A DNA stretch of 15,324 nucleotides from Verrucomicrobiales bacterium. Lineage in GTDB: Bacteria > Verrucomicrobiota > Verrucomicrobiia > Methylacidiphilales > JAAUTS01. The notes beneath the pieces were generated by a model, which saw nothing but the letters and a program-made list of their open reading frames with translations, was not told the origin of the DNA and did not search any database. Both the position numbers and the translations under genes were made by a program. The stretch covers positions 1 through 15,324 of the forward strand of contig JAITHY010000029.1 in NCBI GenBank assembly GCA_031279715.1. Direction: 5' to 3'. Positions 1-8,296 of the stretch are shown one piece after another. The stretch's first letter is position 1. Every line of letters starts with the position of its first letter.

Positions 1-3000
1 CGGGGGTGGCGCGGGGGCTGGCGAGTTGCTTGGGAAAGAGCTTGGGCAGGGCGGAGCCGGCATTGAGGAGGAGGGCTTTGCCACCGTCAGCGAGGTGTTG
101 TTTGAGTTGCGCGCCGTCGCCGAGTTGCCCGGCGCTGAGGATGAGGATGTCATGGTCAGCGGGCGCGGAATTGGCCCATGCGCGGTCGGCGAGGATGAGG
201 TTGTAGACGTTTTGCGAAATGATTTTGCCGCTGACAATGAGGCGCAGCGTCAGTTTGGCGTCGGTGCGGGGCGAGGGGAGGGCGGCGGGGAGTTTGAGGT
301 TAACGTTAAGCCATTGGTTGTGATAATAACGGGTTGGTTCGGCGTTGACGCTGCCGCTGGCGAGGGATTTTTTGCCGGCGCTGATTTCCCATTGTATCGT
401 GGCGGCGGGTAAGTCCTCACCGTCAGCGTGGTCGTTGACAATGCAGACGCGGCGGGTGGGGGTGTCGCCGGCGTAGAAGTGGCGTCCGAACAACTCGGCG
501 CTGACCATGACGGGTTGCAGCGCGGTTTGCAGGGCGTGATACGTTGGCCACGGACGGATGGTGATGACATTCCACACGTCCTTGAACCTGGTGAGGTAGG
601 CGAAGTGGAGGACGCCGGCGGTTTCGGCGCGGTTGGCGCGGCGGACGAGTTCGGCGAGTTCTTTGGTCAGGAAAGCCTGGCGGTTGAGGAACAGCGCGGG
701 GTCGCGGTTTTCGTACGCCTCGGCGCCGACGTAGGGCTGGGCGGTTTGGTGTTTGAAGAGGTAGTGGCGCGTGGGGTGCCCGTCGTCGTTGCGCGGGTAG
801 CCGGTGGACATTTCCTGGCTGATGAGCGGGCGGCCCGGGGTGTAAATGTCTTTGCCGTACTGGCCGTCCATGAAGTTGAAGAATGAGGGGTCGTACCAGC
901 CGAGGTAGCGGTGCGCATCGTCAGCGTCGCCGTCGTCGTAGCCGTTGGGTTTGATGAAGGTGTCGTATTCCTGTTGGGTGGTGCGGCGGACGTAGCCGCT
1001 GTCGGCGACGATGGGGCGCGTGGGATCGAGGGCGCGCATGGTTTTCATCATGCCGTCGAGGATGGGCCATTTTTGGGCGAGCAGTTCCGGTTTGTCCTGG
1101 TCGTAAAAGTAGAATTTCATTTCGTTGTTCACCGTCCAGAAAATGAGGGACGGGTGGTTGCGGTGTTTTTTGACGAGCGAGGCGAACTCGTCGTGCCACA
1201 CGGTCAGCAACTCTTGCTTGGGCGGCGCGCCGTTGAGCAGCAGCCACGGCCAGGTGCCCTCGTAGGAGACGGCGACGCCCGCGCGGTCAGCGGCGGCGAG
1301 CCAGGTTTCGCTAAACGGCGCGGTGTGGCTGCGGGTGACATCGACGTTGCCGGCCTTGGCCAGTTTCATGAATTTGTCGGCGAGGGCGCGGTTGTTCGGC
1401 GCGAGCGCGTGGGGGAAGTGGTTGGCGCCGCGCAGCCAGTAGGGTTTTCCGTTGAGCAAAAATTGCCCGCCGCTGACGGTGAAGGTGCGGAAGCCGAAGG
1501 TGACGGGGTGGCGGTCGATGAGTTGACCGTCAGCGGTGAGACGCAGTTCCAGGGTGTACAAATTCGGTTGCGCGGGGGTCCAAAGTTTGGGTGTCAGCGC
1601 GGGCGTGGCGAGGCTGCCGCTGACGATGTCGAAGGCGGGCAGCTCAACTTTGGCGGCGTCTTTCACCTCGCACAGCGGAAGGTCGCTGTCAGCGGCTTTG
1701 ATGACGTAACCGACGCTGACGGTGGTGACGACGGGGCTGTTGTTGCGGATTTCGTAATTGATTGCGGCGCCGTCGAGTTTGGGTTGCACGAACACGTCAC
1801 TGACAGCGGCGGGGTTGGTGATGATGAGTTTGACGGGCTGCCAGATGCCGCTGGATTCGTCGCGGTACATGCCGTGCGGGAGGGAGTTGATCATGGATTC
1901 GGTGACTTCCACGCTGACGGCGACGCCGACGACTTTGTCGCTTTTGTTGCTTTCCGGCTGGCCGATGACATGGACGGCGATGAGGTTCGCGCCGGGCTTG
2001 ACGCTGTCGGTGATGTCGCAGCGCACCTCGCCGAACATGCCGGTGTGCGCGCCGACTTTGAGGCCGTTGACCCGGATTTCGGAGATTTTGGCGATGGCGT
2101 CGAAACTTAGCTCAAAGTTTTTGCCGCGAATGTCAGCGGGCAAATTCAGGTGATGGCGGTACCAGGCGGATTTGGTTTTTTGCCAGTCGAACGTCAGCGC
2201 GTTGAGGCGGCGCATTTCATTGAGGTAAACCTGGTCGCAAACGCCCTTCATCGCGGAAAGTCCGGGCAGGGGGAAGACGGTCTCGGCGTGGAGCCATGAC
2301 AGTGTCGGCGTCCAGAAATTGGGCACGTCCATGATGTGCCATGAGGCATCGTCAGCGGCGGGGTTGTCCGGCGCGCTGTCAGCGGCGAGGTTTTGGTCGG
2401 GCATGAAAAGCCAGTTGCCGTCAAGGGAGATTTCCTGGCGCGAGTGGCCGAGTTGGGTGACGGTCAGCGGGCGGTATTTGGCGCGTTGTTGCTGGCGGAT
2501 TTTTTCGCGGTCAGGCTGCGGCGCGGTGATGAATTGCCGGCCGATGGCGTCGAATTGCGCGCGGTCAGCGTCGGTCAAGTCGCGCACTTTGGCGTCCTTG
2601 AACTCCACCGGCAGCCAGCCGCCGCCGACGCCCACGCCGCCCGCCGTCCACGCGGCGTCGCTGTCGCTGACGTTGATGCGCGGCAGTTGTTCGTTGTTCA
2701 CAAAAAGCTGGAAGTGGTTTCCCTTGGCGACAAGGCGCAGCGTGTACCACACGCCGACCTTGGGCTTGAAGTCCAGCGGCGCGACGCCGAGGAATTTGTC
2801 GTTGCCGTCCGGCGCGTAGCGGGCGAGGTACACGTCGTTATTCGCCCCGCCGCGCAAGCCGAAAACGTAGCGCCGGTCACGGTCAGCGGCGCGGAAGGCC
2901 GCCCAAATTTGCGCCTGCCCGGCCCGTTTCGGCGCGCGGGCGCTGATGGTGAACTCGACATCGCCCCAGGAGTTTTTGCTTAACAGCCATCCGTCGCTGA

Positions 3001-3142
3001 CGGTGACGGCGCCTTTTTTGCCGGATTCGCTGATGATGCGGCCAATGGGCGTGACATCGCTGGTTAAATCAAGCGCTTGCCCGGCGACGAGGCCGCTGCT
3101 GGTGGTGACAATCAGGGTGAGGAGGAATGACAAATGTCGCAT
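1..3142 (-). CDS. Secreted GH2-family glycoside hydrolase with N-terminal jelly-roll domain (3' end outside window)
   Basis: Translating the minus strand from ATG at 3142 gives 1047 uninterrupted codons that leave the window. Residues 1-22 are a signal peptide (MRHLSFLLTLIVTTSSGLVA), so the enzyme is exported. Residues about 25-155 look like a concanavalin/LamG-type beta-sandwich (GVWYTLRLVAKGNHFQLFVNN). Residues about 205-390 match the GH2 sugar-binding domain (SLDGNWLF, WYRHHLNLP, GIWQPVKL). An Ig-like domain follows, then the TIM barrel from about FLLNGKPYWLRGANHFP. The acid/base is probably Glu674 in FWTVNNEM and the nucleophile Glu777 in LISQEMSTGYP. The family includes beta-galactosidases, beta-mannosidases and beta-glucuronidases; the substrate cannot be read from the sequence. 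It carries 23 GTCAGCG/CGCTGAC words, the densest in the window. No clear Shine-Dalgarno precedes the start, which was chosen because it directly begins the signal peptide. It is transcribed divergently from the PEP-CTERM gene. Confidence 0.9.
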   Translation of the reverse strand, partial: MRHLSFLLTLIVTTSSGLVAGQALDLTSDVTPIGRIISESGKKGAVTVSDGWLLSKNSWGDVEFTISARAPKRAGQAQIWAAFRAADRDRRYVFGLRGGANNDVYLARYAPDGNDKFLGVAPLDFKPKVGVWYTLRLVAKGNHFQLFVNNEQLPRINVSDSDAAWTAGGVGVGGGWLPVEFKDAKVRDLTDADRAQFDAIGRQFITAPQPDREKIRQQQRAKYRPLTVTQLGHSRQEISLDGNWLFMPDQNLAADSAPDNPAADDASWHIMDVPNFWTPTLSWLHAETVFPLPGLSAMKGVCDQVYLNEMRRLNALTFDWQKTKSAWYRHHLNLPADIRGKNFELSFDAIAKISEIRVNGLKVGAHTGMFGEVRCDITDSVKPGANLIAVHVIGQPESNKSDKVVGVAVSVEVTESMINSLPHGMYRDESSGIWQPVKLIITNPAAVSDVFVQPKLDGAAINYEIRNNSPVVTTVSVGYVIKAADSDLPLCEVKDAAKVELPAFDIVSGSLATPALTPKLWTPAQPNLYTLELRLTADGQLIDRHPVTFGFRTFTVSGGQFLLNGKPYWLRGANHFPHALAPNNRALADKFMKLAKAGNVDVTRSHTAPFSETWLAAADRAGVAVSYEGTWPWLLLNGAPPKQELLTVWHDEFASLVKKHRNHPSLIFWTVNNEMKFYFYDQDKPELLAQKWPILDGMMKTMRALDPTRPIVADSGYVRRTTQQEYDTFIKPNGYDDGDADDAHRYLGWYDPSFFNFMDGQYGKDIYTPGRPLISQEMSTGYPRNDDGHPTRHYLFKHQTAQPYVGAEAYENRDPALFLNRQAFLTKELAELVRRANRAETAGVLHFAYLTRFKDVWNVITIRPWPTYHALQTALQPVMVSAELFGRHFYAGDTPTRRVCIVNDHADGEDLPAATIQWEISAGKKSLASGSVNAEPTRYYHNQWLNVNLKLPAALPSPRTDAKLTLRLIVSGKIISQNVYNLILADRAWANSAPADHDILILSAGQLGDGAQLKQHLADGGKALLLNAGSALPKLFPKQLASPRATP

Positions 3143-3226
3143 AGGTGAAACAGTTTAATTTGGGAGGGCGAAAAGGCAAAAAAATTTTTAAAAAAAGTTG
3201 ACGTTACAATAATTTTATGCAAAATG

Positions 3227-3242
3227 TCACTCATATGAGTGA
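3227..3242. promoter_or_regulatory. 16-bp perfect palindrome, candidate operator
   Basis: TCACTCATATGAGTGA is a perfect inverted repeat in the divergent intergenic region, about 85 bp upstream of the GH2 start. It has the size and symmetry of a binding site for a dimeric regulator. AT-rich DNA with TTGACG at 3198-3203 and TACAAT at 3205-3210 lies just to its left, but I cannot build a convincing -35/-10 pair for either gene. The function is inferred from symmetry and position only. Confidence 0.4.
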
Positions 3243-3282
3243 ATTGCATGGCATTGACTCCGACGCTCGCTGCGTCGTGACG

Positions 3283-3346
3283 CAATTCGGCAATTCGGCA
3301 ATTCGGCAATTCGGCAATTCGGCAATTCGGCAATTCGGCAATTCGC
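3283..3346. repeat. 8-bp tandem repeat (CAATTCGG), seven perfect copies plus one degenerate
   Basis: CAATTCGG is repeated head to tail at 3283, 3291, 3299, 3307, 3315, 3323 and 3331, with a last copy CAATTCGC at 3339. On the minus strand it would read as repeated IAELPNCR, but no gene is supported there. Exact copies suggest recent slippage, so copy number probably varies between strains. It lies in the upstream region shared by two divergent genes. Confidence 0.9.
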
Positions 3347-3383
3347 TTAAATTCTAACATACTTTCCGCTGAAGCACAACTTT

Positions 3384-3416
3384 CGCTTTTGGCAAATGCC
3401 AAAGGCGTTTTTTTTT
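3384..3416 (+). terminator. Rho-independent terminator just before the PEP-CTERM start
   Basis: A ten-pair stem (CGCTTTTGGC at 3384-3393, GCCAAAGGCG at 3398-3407, one G-U pair) closes an AAAT loop and is followed directly by nine T (3408-3416). This is a textbook intrinsic terminator on the plus strand. The nearest upstream gene points the other way, so it does not end a known coding transcript. It sits 21 nt before the ATG at 3438, suggesting a leader attenuator or the end of a small RNA. Confidence 0.75.
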
Positions 3417-3437
3417 CAAACCAATCGAAAGGAATAT

Positions 3438-4271
3438 ATGAACAAACATAGTGTCATCAAACGGGCTGCGTTGCTTGGCGTGTTCGCCGGCATGGCAGCG
3501 TTGACGGTCAGCGCAAGGGCGGAGACGATTTATATCGGCGATGCCGCGGCACAGGGGCAAAACCTCACCATCAGCGGTACCAATCCCGGTTCCCATTCCC
3601 TGAGCAGTATCACTTACGTCTTCTTCGGCAACACCACCGAGAATAACACTGCGTATGCCACTCCCGCCTTCAACAACGCCACTTACAGCGCCACTTACCA
3701 AAACACCACTGGCGCGCCGCTGGAGTTGCTGTTGACCGAGGTGAACTTCTACACTGCCAGCGCCTCGGGAACTGTGATCCCGTTCGTTGCCATCTATAGC
3801 GGCGCGGATTTTTCGCAGGGTAAAATCAAAATCGGCGCCAACTACAACGTTGTCTCCATCGGCGACGGCATCACCGTGGACACCGCCAACAAGGTGTATC
3901 CCGAAGCGTTCATCGTCAGCGGCGGCAATCCCAAAATCACCCTGAACGACGGGCAGATATTGGTTGCAGGCTGTTACGTCAGCGGTACCAGCGTTTTGCG
4001 GATGAATGGCGACGCCAACCCCAACCCGACCCCGAACGCGGGCAGTGACAACACGGCGGACTACATTTATGGAGGCAACGGCACCGGCGGTTATGTGCTG
4101 CCCGACTTGGGTGTCGGCGCGCTGAAAAGCAACGCCAATTACGATAAATTCCGCCAGAACGTCATGTTCAACATCGGTTTCGAGGTCATCCCCGAACCCG
4201 CCACCGTTGGCCTGCTCGTTTTTGGCGGGGTCGCCATCGCTGGCATGCGCTTGTTTCGCAAACGCAACTAA
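3438..4271 (+). CDS. PEP-CTERM sorting domain protein, function unknown
   Basis: The 277-residue product has a signal peptide (about residues 1-28, ending TVSARAE), a body rich in Asn, Thr, Ser and Gly that is probably a beta-sandwich, and a C-terminal sorting signal: PEPATVGLLVFGG at residue 252, a hydrophobic span and a basic end (RLFRKRN). PEP-CTERM tails are known to be processed by exosortase systems; no exosortase gene lies in this window. The start at 3438 was chosen over an in-frame ATG at 3396 because AAAGGA lies just upstream, the signal peptide begins there, and the earlier ATG lies inside the terminator hairpin. The SGNH esterase follows 9 bp after the stop, so the two are probably cotranscribed and displayed together. 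No enzymatic motif is recognised in the body. Confidence 0.85.
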   Translation: MNKHSVIKRAALLGVFAGMAALTVSARAETIYIGDAAAQGQNLTISGTNPGSHSLSSITYVFFGNTTENNTAYATPAFNNATYSATYQNTTGAPLELLLTEVNFYTASASGTVIPFVAIYSGADFSQGKIKIGANYNVVSIGDGITVDTANKVYPEAFIVSGGNPKITLNDGQILVAGCYVSGTSVLRMNGDANPNPTPNAGSDNTADYIYGGNGTGGYVLPDLGVGALKSNANYDKFRQNVMFNIGFEVIPEPATVGLLVFGGVAIAGMRLFRKRN

Positions 4272-4280
4272 GGAAATTTC

Positions 4281-5117
4281 ATGCGTTTTTTTGTCATCAT
4301 CAGCGCCGCCGGTTGGCTGGCCGCGGCGACTGTCAGCGGGGCGATTGTCATGGGCGATCAGAATCTCGGCAATATTTGGTGCATCGGCGATTCCATCACC
4401 CAGGGCAACGCTGACGGTGACCCGGCCGGCTCGCCCCGCTCCTATTTGTATGACAAATTGCAAGCCGCCGGTTACACGTTTGCCTATACGGGCGTCGGCG
4501 CCGCCAACGCGGAAGGATTGCCCAACGACGATAATTACAAATATCATTCGGGCATTTCCGGCGCGGTCATTGGCAGCGATTACAGCGGGCGTTACGGGCA
4601 TACCCAACGGCTGGCTGATGATTGGAACCGGGGGTGGTTAAGGGACCACAAGCCGGATGTCATCCTCATCATGCTGGGCACCAACGATGTGGACAACGCC
4701 ATTGATTTGACGAATGCGCCGGCGCGGTTGGCGGCGTTTATCGACGCGATTTTTAACCAGCCCGGCGCGGGCAACCCGACGATTCTGCTCGCCACCATCG
4801 CGCCCAATCGCAAGTCGGCGCAAAAAATCGCCGACACCCTCGCGTTCAACGCGGAGTTGCCGGCGCTGGCGCAAAGTTTTCAAACGCGGGGCAGGGACGT
4901 TTATTTGGCGGACCATTTCACGTTGTTAAACGACAGCTATGCGTTGTCGATGAATGGGGATAATTTGCATCCCAATGCGCAGGGCAATCAATTGATGGCC
5001 CAGGCATGGTTTGATGCCATCAACGCATTGGTCATCCCCGAGCCGGCGACGTGGGCGCTGATGGTGAGCGGCGCGGCGCCGCTGGTCATCGTCAGCGTGC
5101 GGCGCTCCCGCGCGTAA
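4281..5117 (+). CDS. PEP-CTERM-anchored SGNH/GDSL hydrolase (probable carbohydrate esterase)
   Basis: The 278-residue product is a serine esterase of the SGNH superfamily. Block I is IGDSITQG with nucleophile Ser38, block III is LGTND (Gly133, Asn135), and block V is DNLHPN with Asp227 and His230 completing the triad. An N-terminal signal peptide (about residues 1-21) and a C-terminal PEPATWALM tail (residues 253-278, ending RRSRA) predict export and exosortase sorting. SGNH enzymes near glycosidases often remove acetyl or other acyl groups from polysaccharides; the substrate here is an inference. The ribosome site AAGGAAA overlaps the stop of the preceding PEP-CTERM gene, implying coupled translation. 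A small hairpin after the stop may separate this pair from the mannosidase gene. Confidence 0.88.
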   Translation: MRFFVIISAAGWLAAATVSGAIVMGDQNLGNIWCIGDSITQGNADGDPAGSPRSYLYDKLQAAGYTFAYTGVGAANAEGLPNDDNYKYHSGISGAVIGSDYSGRYGHTQRLADDWNRGWLRDHKPDVILIMLGTNDVDNAIDLTNAPARLAAFIDAIFNQPGAGNPTILLATIAPNRKSAQKIADTLAFNAELPALAQSFQTRGRDVYLADHFTLLNDSYALSMNGDNLHPNAQGNQLMAQAWFDAINALVIPEPATWALMVSGAAPLVIVSVRRSRA

Positions 5118-5146
5118 GGCGAAATCATTATTTTTATCCTTGTCAG

Positions 5147-5168
5147 CCCCGCCAACGGGGATAATTTT
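5147..5168 (+). terminator. GC hairpin with short T-tract between SGNH and GH38 genes
   Basis: CCCCG (5147-5151) pairs with CGGGG (5156-5160) around CCAA, followed by ATAATTTT. Outside it, TTATCC (5134-5139) is complementary to GGATAA (5159-5164), a competing pairing. The T-tract is short, so termination may be partial. It lies 22 bp before the GH38 start, and could act as a weak terminator, attenuator or leader structure. Confidence 0.45.
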
Positions 5169-5182
5169 GACGCCTGAGCCTT

Positions 5183-8100
5183 ATGCAAAAACATCCGAAA
5201 CTGACCGAGGGCAGAATTGCCAACATTTTAACCCAAATCGAAAAAATCATTTACCACAGTCACATTCCGCTGGAAATCGGCGCGTATGCGGTGAACGGCG
5301 AGCCAGTGTCAGCGGCGGAGGCGTTGAAAAAATCCTACCGTCCGTTCGCCGCCGGTGACGCTTGGGGGGCGACTTGGGACACGACTTGGTTCCGCGTCAA
5401 AGGAAAAGTGCCAAGGGAGTTTGCGGGCAAAGAAGTGGTCGCGCTGGTCAATCCCGGGTTCGCGGGGCTGGAGGGGTTCACCGCTGAGGCTCTGGTGTGG
5501 CAGGGCGGGAAGCCGGTGCGGGCGCTGAACGTCAACCGGCATGACATCCCCGTCGCTGACCGCGCGAAGGGCGGCGAGGCGGTGGAGTTTTATTTGGAGA
5601 CGGCGGCGAACCCGAACGCCTCGATGGGTTATGACAACGGGCTGATGCAGCCGGATTACAAGGGCAAGCCGCTGTTCAGGTTTGGCAAGGCGGAACTGGC
5701 GGTGTTTGACCGCGAGGCTTGGCATTTGTATTTTGACGTGAAGCTGGCGTTTGAGTTGTTGAAGGAATTGCCGGTGGACGAGCCGCGCTACGGGCAGTTG
5801 TTGTACGCGCTCAACGAGGTCGCCAACATTTTTTACCCGACAGACCGCGCCACCATCGCGCCGTCACGGTCAGCGTTGAAAGAAGTGCTTGCCAAAAAGA
5901 ACGGCGGCACCACGCACCAACTGTCCGCCATTGGTCACGCGCACATTGACACGGCGTGGCTGTGGCCGCTGCGCGAGACGATGCGGAAATGCGCGCGCAC
6001 GTTCTCGACGGCGCTGCGTTACATGGAGGAATATCCGGATTACGTTTTCGGCTGCTCGCAAGCACAGCAGTATGCGTGGATGAAGGAATGTTATCCCGAC
6101 ATTTTCGCGGGCATCAAGGCGGCGGTGAAGAAGGGGCAGTGGGAGCCGATTGGCTCGATGTGGATTGAGGCGGATTGCAACTTGTCGTCGGGCGAGTCGC
6201 TCATCCGGCAGATTTTGCTGGGCAAGAAATTCTTCCGCGAGGAGTTCGGCTACGAGACGAAGGACGTGTGGATTCCCGACGTGTTCGGCTACTGCGCGTC
6301 CATGCCGCAAATCATGAAGAAGATGGGCGTCGAGTATTTCCTCACGCAGAAGATTTCGTGGAACCAGTTCAACAAATTCCCGCACCACACGTTCTTGTGG
6401 GAGGGCATTGACGGCACGCAAATCTTCTCGCACTTCCCGCCCGCCGACACGTACAACTCGGAGATGAAGCCGCAGTTGCTGCGTTACAACGTCAAGAATT
6501 TCAAGGAGCACGACCGCGCGACGCGCTCGATGTTCGTGTACGGTTTTGGCGACGGCGGCGGCGGGCCGACGCGCGAGATGATTGAAATGGCGCGGCGGGC
6601 GAAGGACCTTGAGGGGCTGCCGAAGGTGCGGATGGAGCGCGTGTCGTCGTTCTTCCCGAAGGCGGTGCGCGACGCGAAGGACTTGCCGGTGTGGGTGGGC
6701 GAGTTGTATTTGGAATTGCACCGCGGCACGTACACGACACAGGCGCGGAACAAACGCGGGAACCGCAAGGGCGAGTTGCTGCTGCGCGACGCGGAGTTTT
6801 TCGACGCGCTGGGCGCGGTGCTGGGCGGGGTGACGAACAGCGGCAAGCGCGGCGAAATCCCGCACGCCGCGTATGACGTGGTGGCGCGGGTGAAGAACCC
6901 GACGCGGGAGCAGGATTTGGAGCGGGCGTGGAAGCTGCTGCTGTTGAACCAATTTCATGACATCATCCCCGGCTCCTCCATTAACTGGGTGTACAAGGAC
7001 AGCGCGCAGGATTACGCGACGATTGGCAAGCTCTGCCAGCGCGTGATTGACGAGACCAAGCCCGCGCTGGCGGCGAAGGTTGACACGACGGCGTTTGACA
7101 AACCGGCGCTGGTGGTCAACACGCTCAGCCACGCGCGCACCGAGGTGGTGAAGCTGCCGGGCGGCGCGGTCAGGCAAGTGCAAGTGCCGGCGCTGGGCTA
7201 CGCGGTGGTCGAGGGCGCTGACAGTGACGTGAAGGTCAGCGTGAAACAAACGGGCAAGGGGATTGTCGTGGACAACGGCTTGCTGCGCGTGACGATTGAC
7301 GCGGACGGGCTGATTGTCAGCGTGTGGGATTACGCCGCTGAGCGTGAGGTGGTCGCGCCCGGGCGGAAGGCGAACCTGTTCCAATTGTTCAAGGATTACC
7401 CGAACTTCTGGGACGCCTGGGACATTGACATTCACTACCAAGAAGTCGGCGAGGACTTGGTCAAGGCGGAGAAGGTCAGCGTCAGCGAGGCGGGGCCGCT
7501 GCGCGCCATCGTCAGCGTCGAGCGCAAGTTCAGCGGGTCGGTGCTCAAACAAGACATCATCGTCAACGCGGACTCGCGGCGCGTTGATTTCGTCACGAAG
7601 GTGGACTGGAACGAGTCGCACAAATTGCTGAAAGTCGCGTTCCCCGTGGACATTCGCTCACCGAAAGCGACGTATGAAATTCAATACGGCCACTTGGAGC
7701 GGCCCACGCATTATAATACCAGCTGGGACATGGCGCGGTTTGAAGTGTGCGCGCAGAAGTGGGCGGACTTGTCCGAGCGCGACTACGGCGTGGCGCTGTT
7801 GAACGACTGCAAATACGGGCATGACATCTTCGGCAACACCATGCGCCTGAGCCTGCTCCGCGCACCGTCGGCGCCCGACCCGAAGGCGGACTTGGGCACG
7901 CACGAGTTCACCTACTCGCTGCTGCCGCACACGGGCGACATCCGCGAGGGACGTGTGATAGAGGAAGCCTACGCGCTGAACGTGCCGCTGACCGTCAGCG
8001 CGTTGCCGAAACAAAAAGGCACGCTGCCAGCCAGCCAGAGCTTCTTCAACATCGACCGCGCCGGCGTAATCGTCGAGGCGGTGAAAAACGCCGGGGACGG

Positions 8101-8296
8101 CAGCGGGGTGATTGTGCGCTTGTACGAAGCGCACGGCACACGCGGCCCGCTGACGCTCAGCACGACGCTGCCCTTCACCAAAGCCGCGGCGGTGGATTTG
8201 CTGGAACGGGAGACGGGCAAGCTGCAGCTGAAAAACGGCCAGCTGTCACTGACCGTCAAGCCGTTTGAAATCCTCACGCTCAAGTTCGTGAAATAA
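5183..8296 (+). CDS. Cytoplasmic alpha-mannosidase, glycoside hydrolase family 38
   Basis: The 1037-residue product has the full length of bacterial GH38 enzymes and no signal peptide, so it probably acts in the cytoplasm on imported mannosides. After an N-terminal beta domain (about 1-240), the catalytic domain opens with AIGHAHIDTAWLWPLRET, holding zinc ligands His254 and Asp256. The nucleophile and third zinc ligand is Asp366 in WIPDVFGY. The fourth ligand is probably His592 in NQFHDIIPGSS. C-terminal GH38 beta-sandwich domains follow to the end. The family hydrolyses alpha-mannosidic bonds with retention, using zinc. The ATG at 5183 lacks a strong Shine-Dalgarno but gives the usual family N-terminus. 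GTCAGCG words occur near both ends but are absent from 5876-7215, the catalytic core. Antisense open frames here are shadows. Confidence 0.95.
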   Translation: MQKHPKLTEGRIANILTQIEKIIYHSHIPLEIGAYAVNGEPVSAAEALKKSYRPFAAGDAWGATWDTTWFRVKGKVPREFAGKEVVALVNPGFAGLEGFTAEALVWQGGKPVRALNVNRHDIPVADRAKGGEAVEFYLETAANPNASMGYDNGLMQPDYKGKPLFRFGKAELAVFDREAWHLYFDVKLAFELLKELPVDEPRYGQLLYALNEVANIFYPTDRATIAPSRSALKEVLAKKNGGTTHQLSAIGHAHIDTAWLWPLRETMRKCARTFSTALRYMEEYPDYVFGCSQAQQYAWMKECYPDIFAGIKAAVKKGQWEPIGSMWIEADCNLSSGESLIRQILLGKKFFREEFGYETKDVWIPDVFGYCASMPQIMKKMGVEYFLTQKISWNQFNKFPHHTFLWEGIDGTQIFSHFPPADTYNSEMKPQLLRYNVKNFKEHDRATRSMFVYGFGDGGGGPTREMIEMARRAKDLEGLPKVRMERVSSFFPKAVRDAKDLPVWVGELYLELHRGTYTTQARNKRGNRKGELLLRDAEFFDALGAVLGGVTNSGKRGEIPHAAYDVVARVKNPTREQDLERAWKLLLLNQFHDIIPGSSINWVYKDSAQDYATIGKLCQRVIDETKPALAAKVDTTAFDKPALVVNTLSHARTEVVKLPGGAVRQVQVPALGYAVVEGADSDVKVSVKQTGKGIVVDNGLLRVTIDADGLIVSVWDYAAEREVVAPGRKANLFQLFKDYPNFWDAWDIDIHYQEVGEDLVKAEKVSVSEAGPLRAIVSVERKFSGSVLKQDIIVNADSRRVDFVTKVDWNESHKLLKVAFPVDIRSPKATYEIQYGHLERPTHYNTSWDMARFEVCAQKWADLSERDYGVALLNDCKYGHDIFGNTMRLSLLRAPSAPDPKADLGTHEFTYSLLPHTGDIREGRVIEEAYALNVPLTVSALPKQKGTLPASQSFFNIDRAGVIVEAVKNAGDGSGVIVRLYEAHGTRGPLTLSTTLPFTKAAAVDLLERETGKLQLKNGQLSLTVKPFEILTLKFVK

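Noticed and set aside
911..2110. 399-codon plus-strand open frame opposite the GH2 gene
   Set aside because: The minus strand here gives a continuous GH2 protein with both catalytic Glu; the plus frame gives Val/Gly/Asp-rich sequence with no motif.
3261..3277. Hairpin CGACG/CGTCG around CTCGCTG in the divergent region as a terminator
   Set aside because: The stem is only five pairs and no T-tract follows on either strand.
3112..3402. Small minus-strand gene containing repeated IAELPNCR
   Set aside because: It is just the translated 8-bp tandem repeat and overlaps the GH2 start; no ribosome site or homology is recognised.
3354..4607. 417-codon minus-strand open frame opposite the PEP-CTERM and SGNH genes
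   Set aside because: The plus-strand genes have signal peptides, SGNH blocks and PEP-CTERM tails; the antisense product has none.
5870..7621. 583-codon antisense open frame inside the GH38 gene
   Set aside because: It mirrors GC-rich codons of a certain gene, its product is Arg/His-rich without motifs, and the catalytic residues of GH38 lie on the plus strand.
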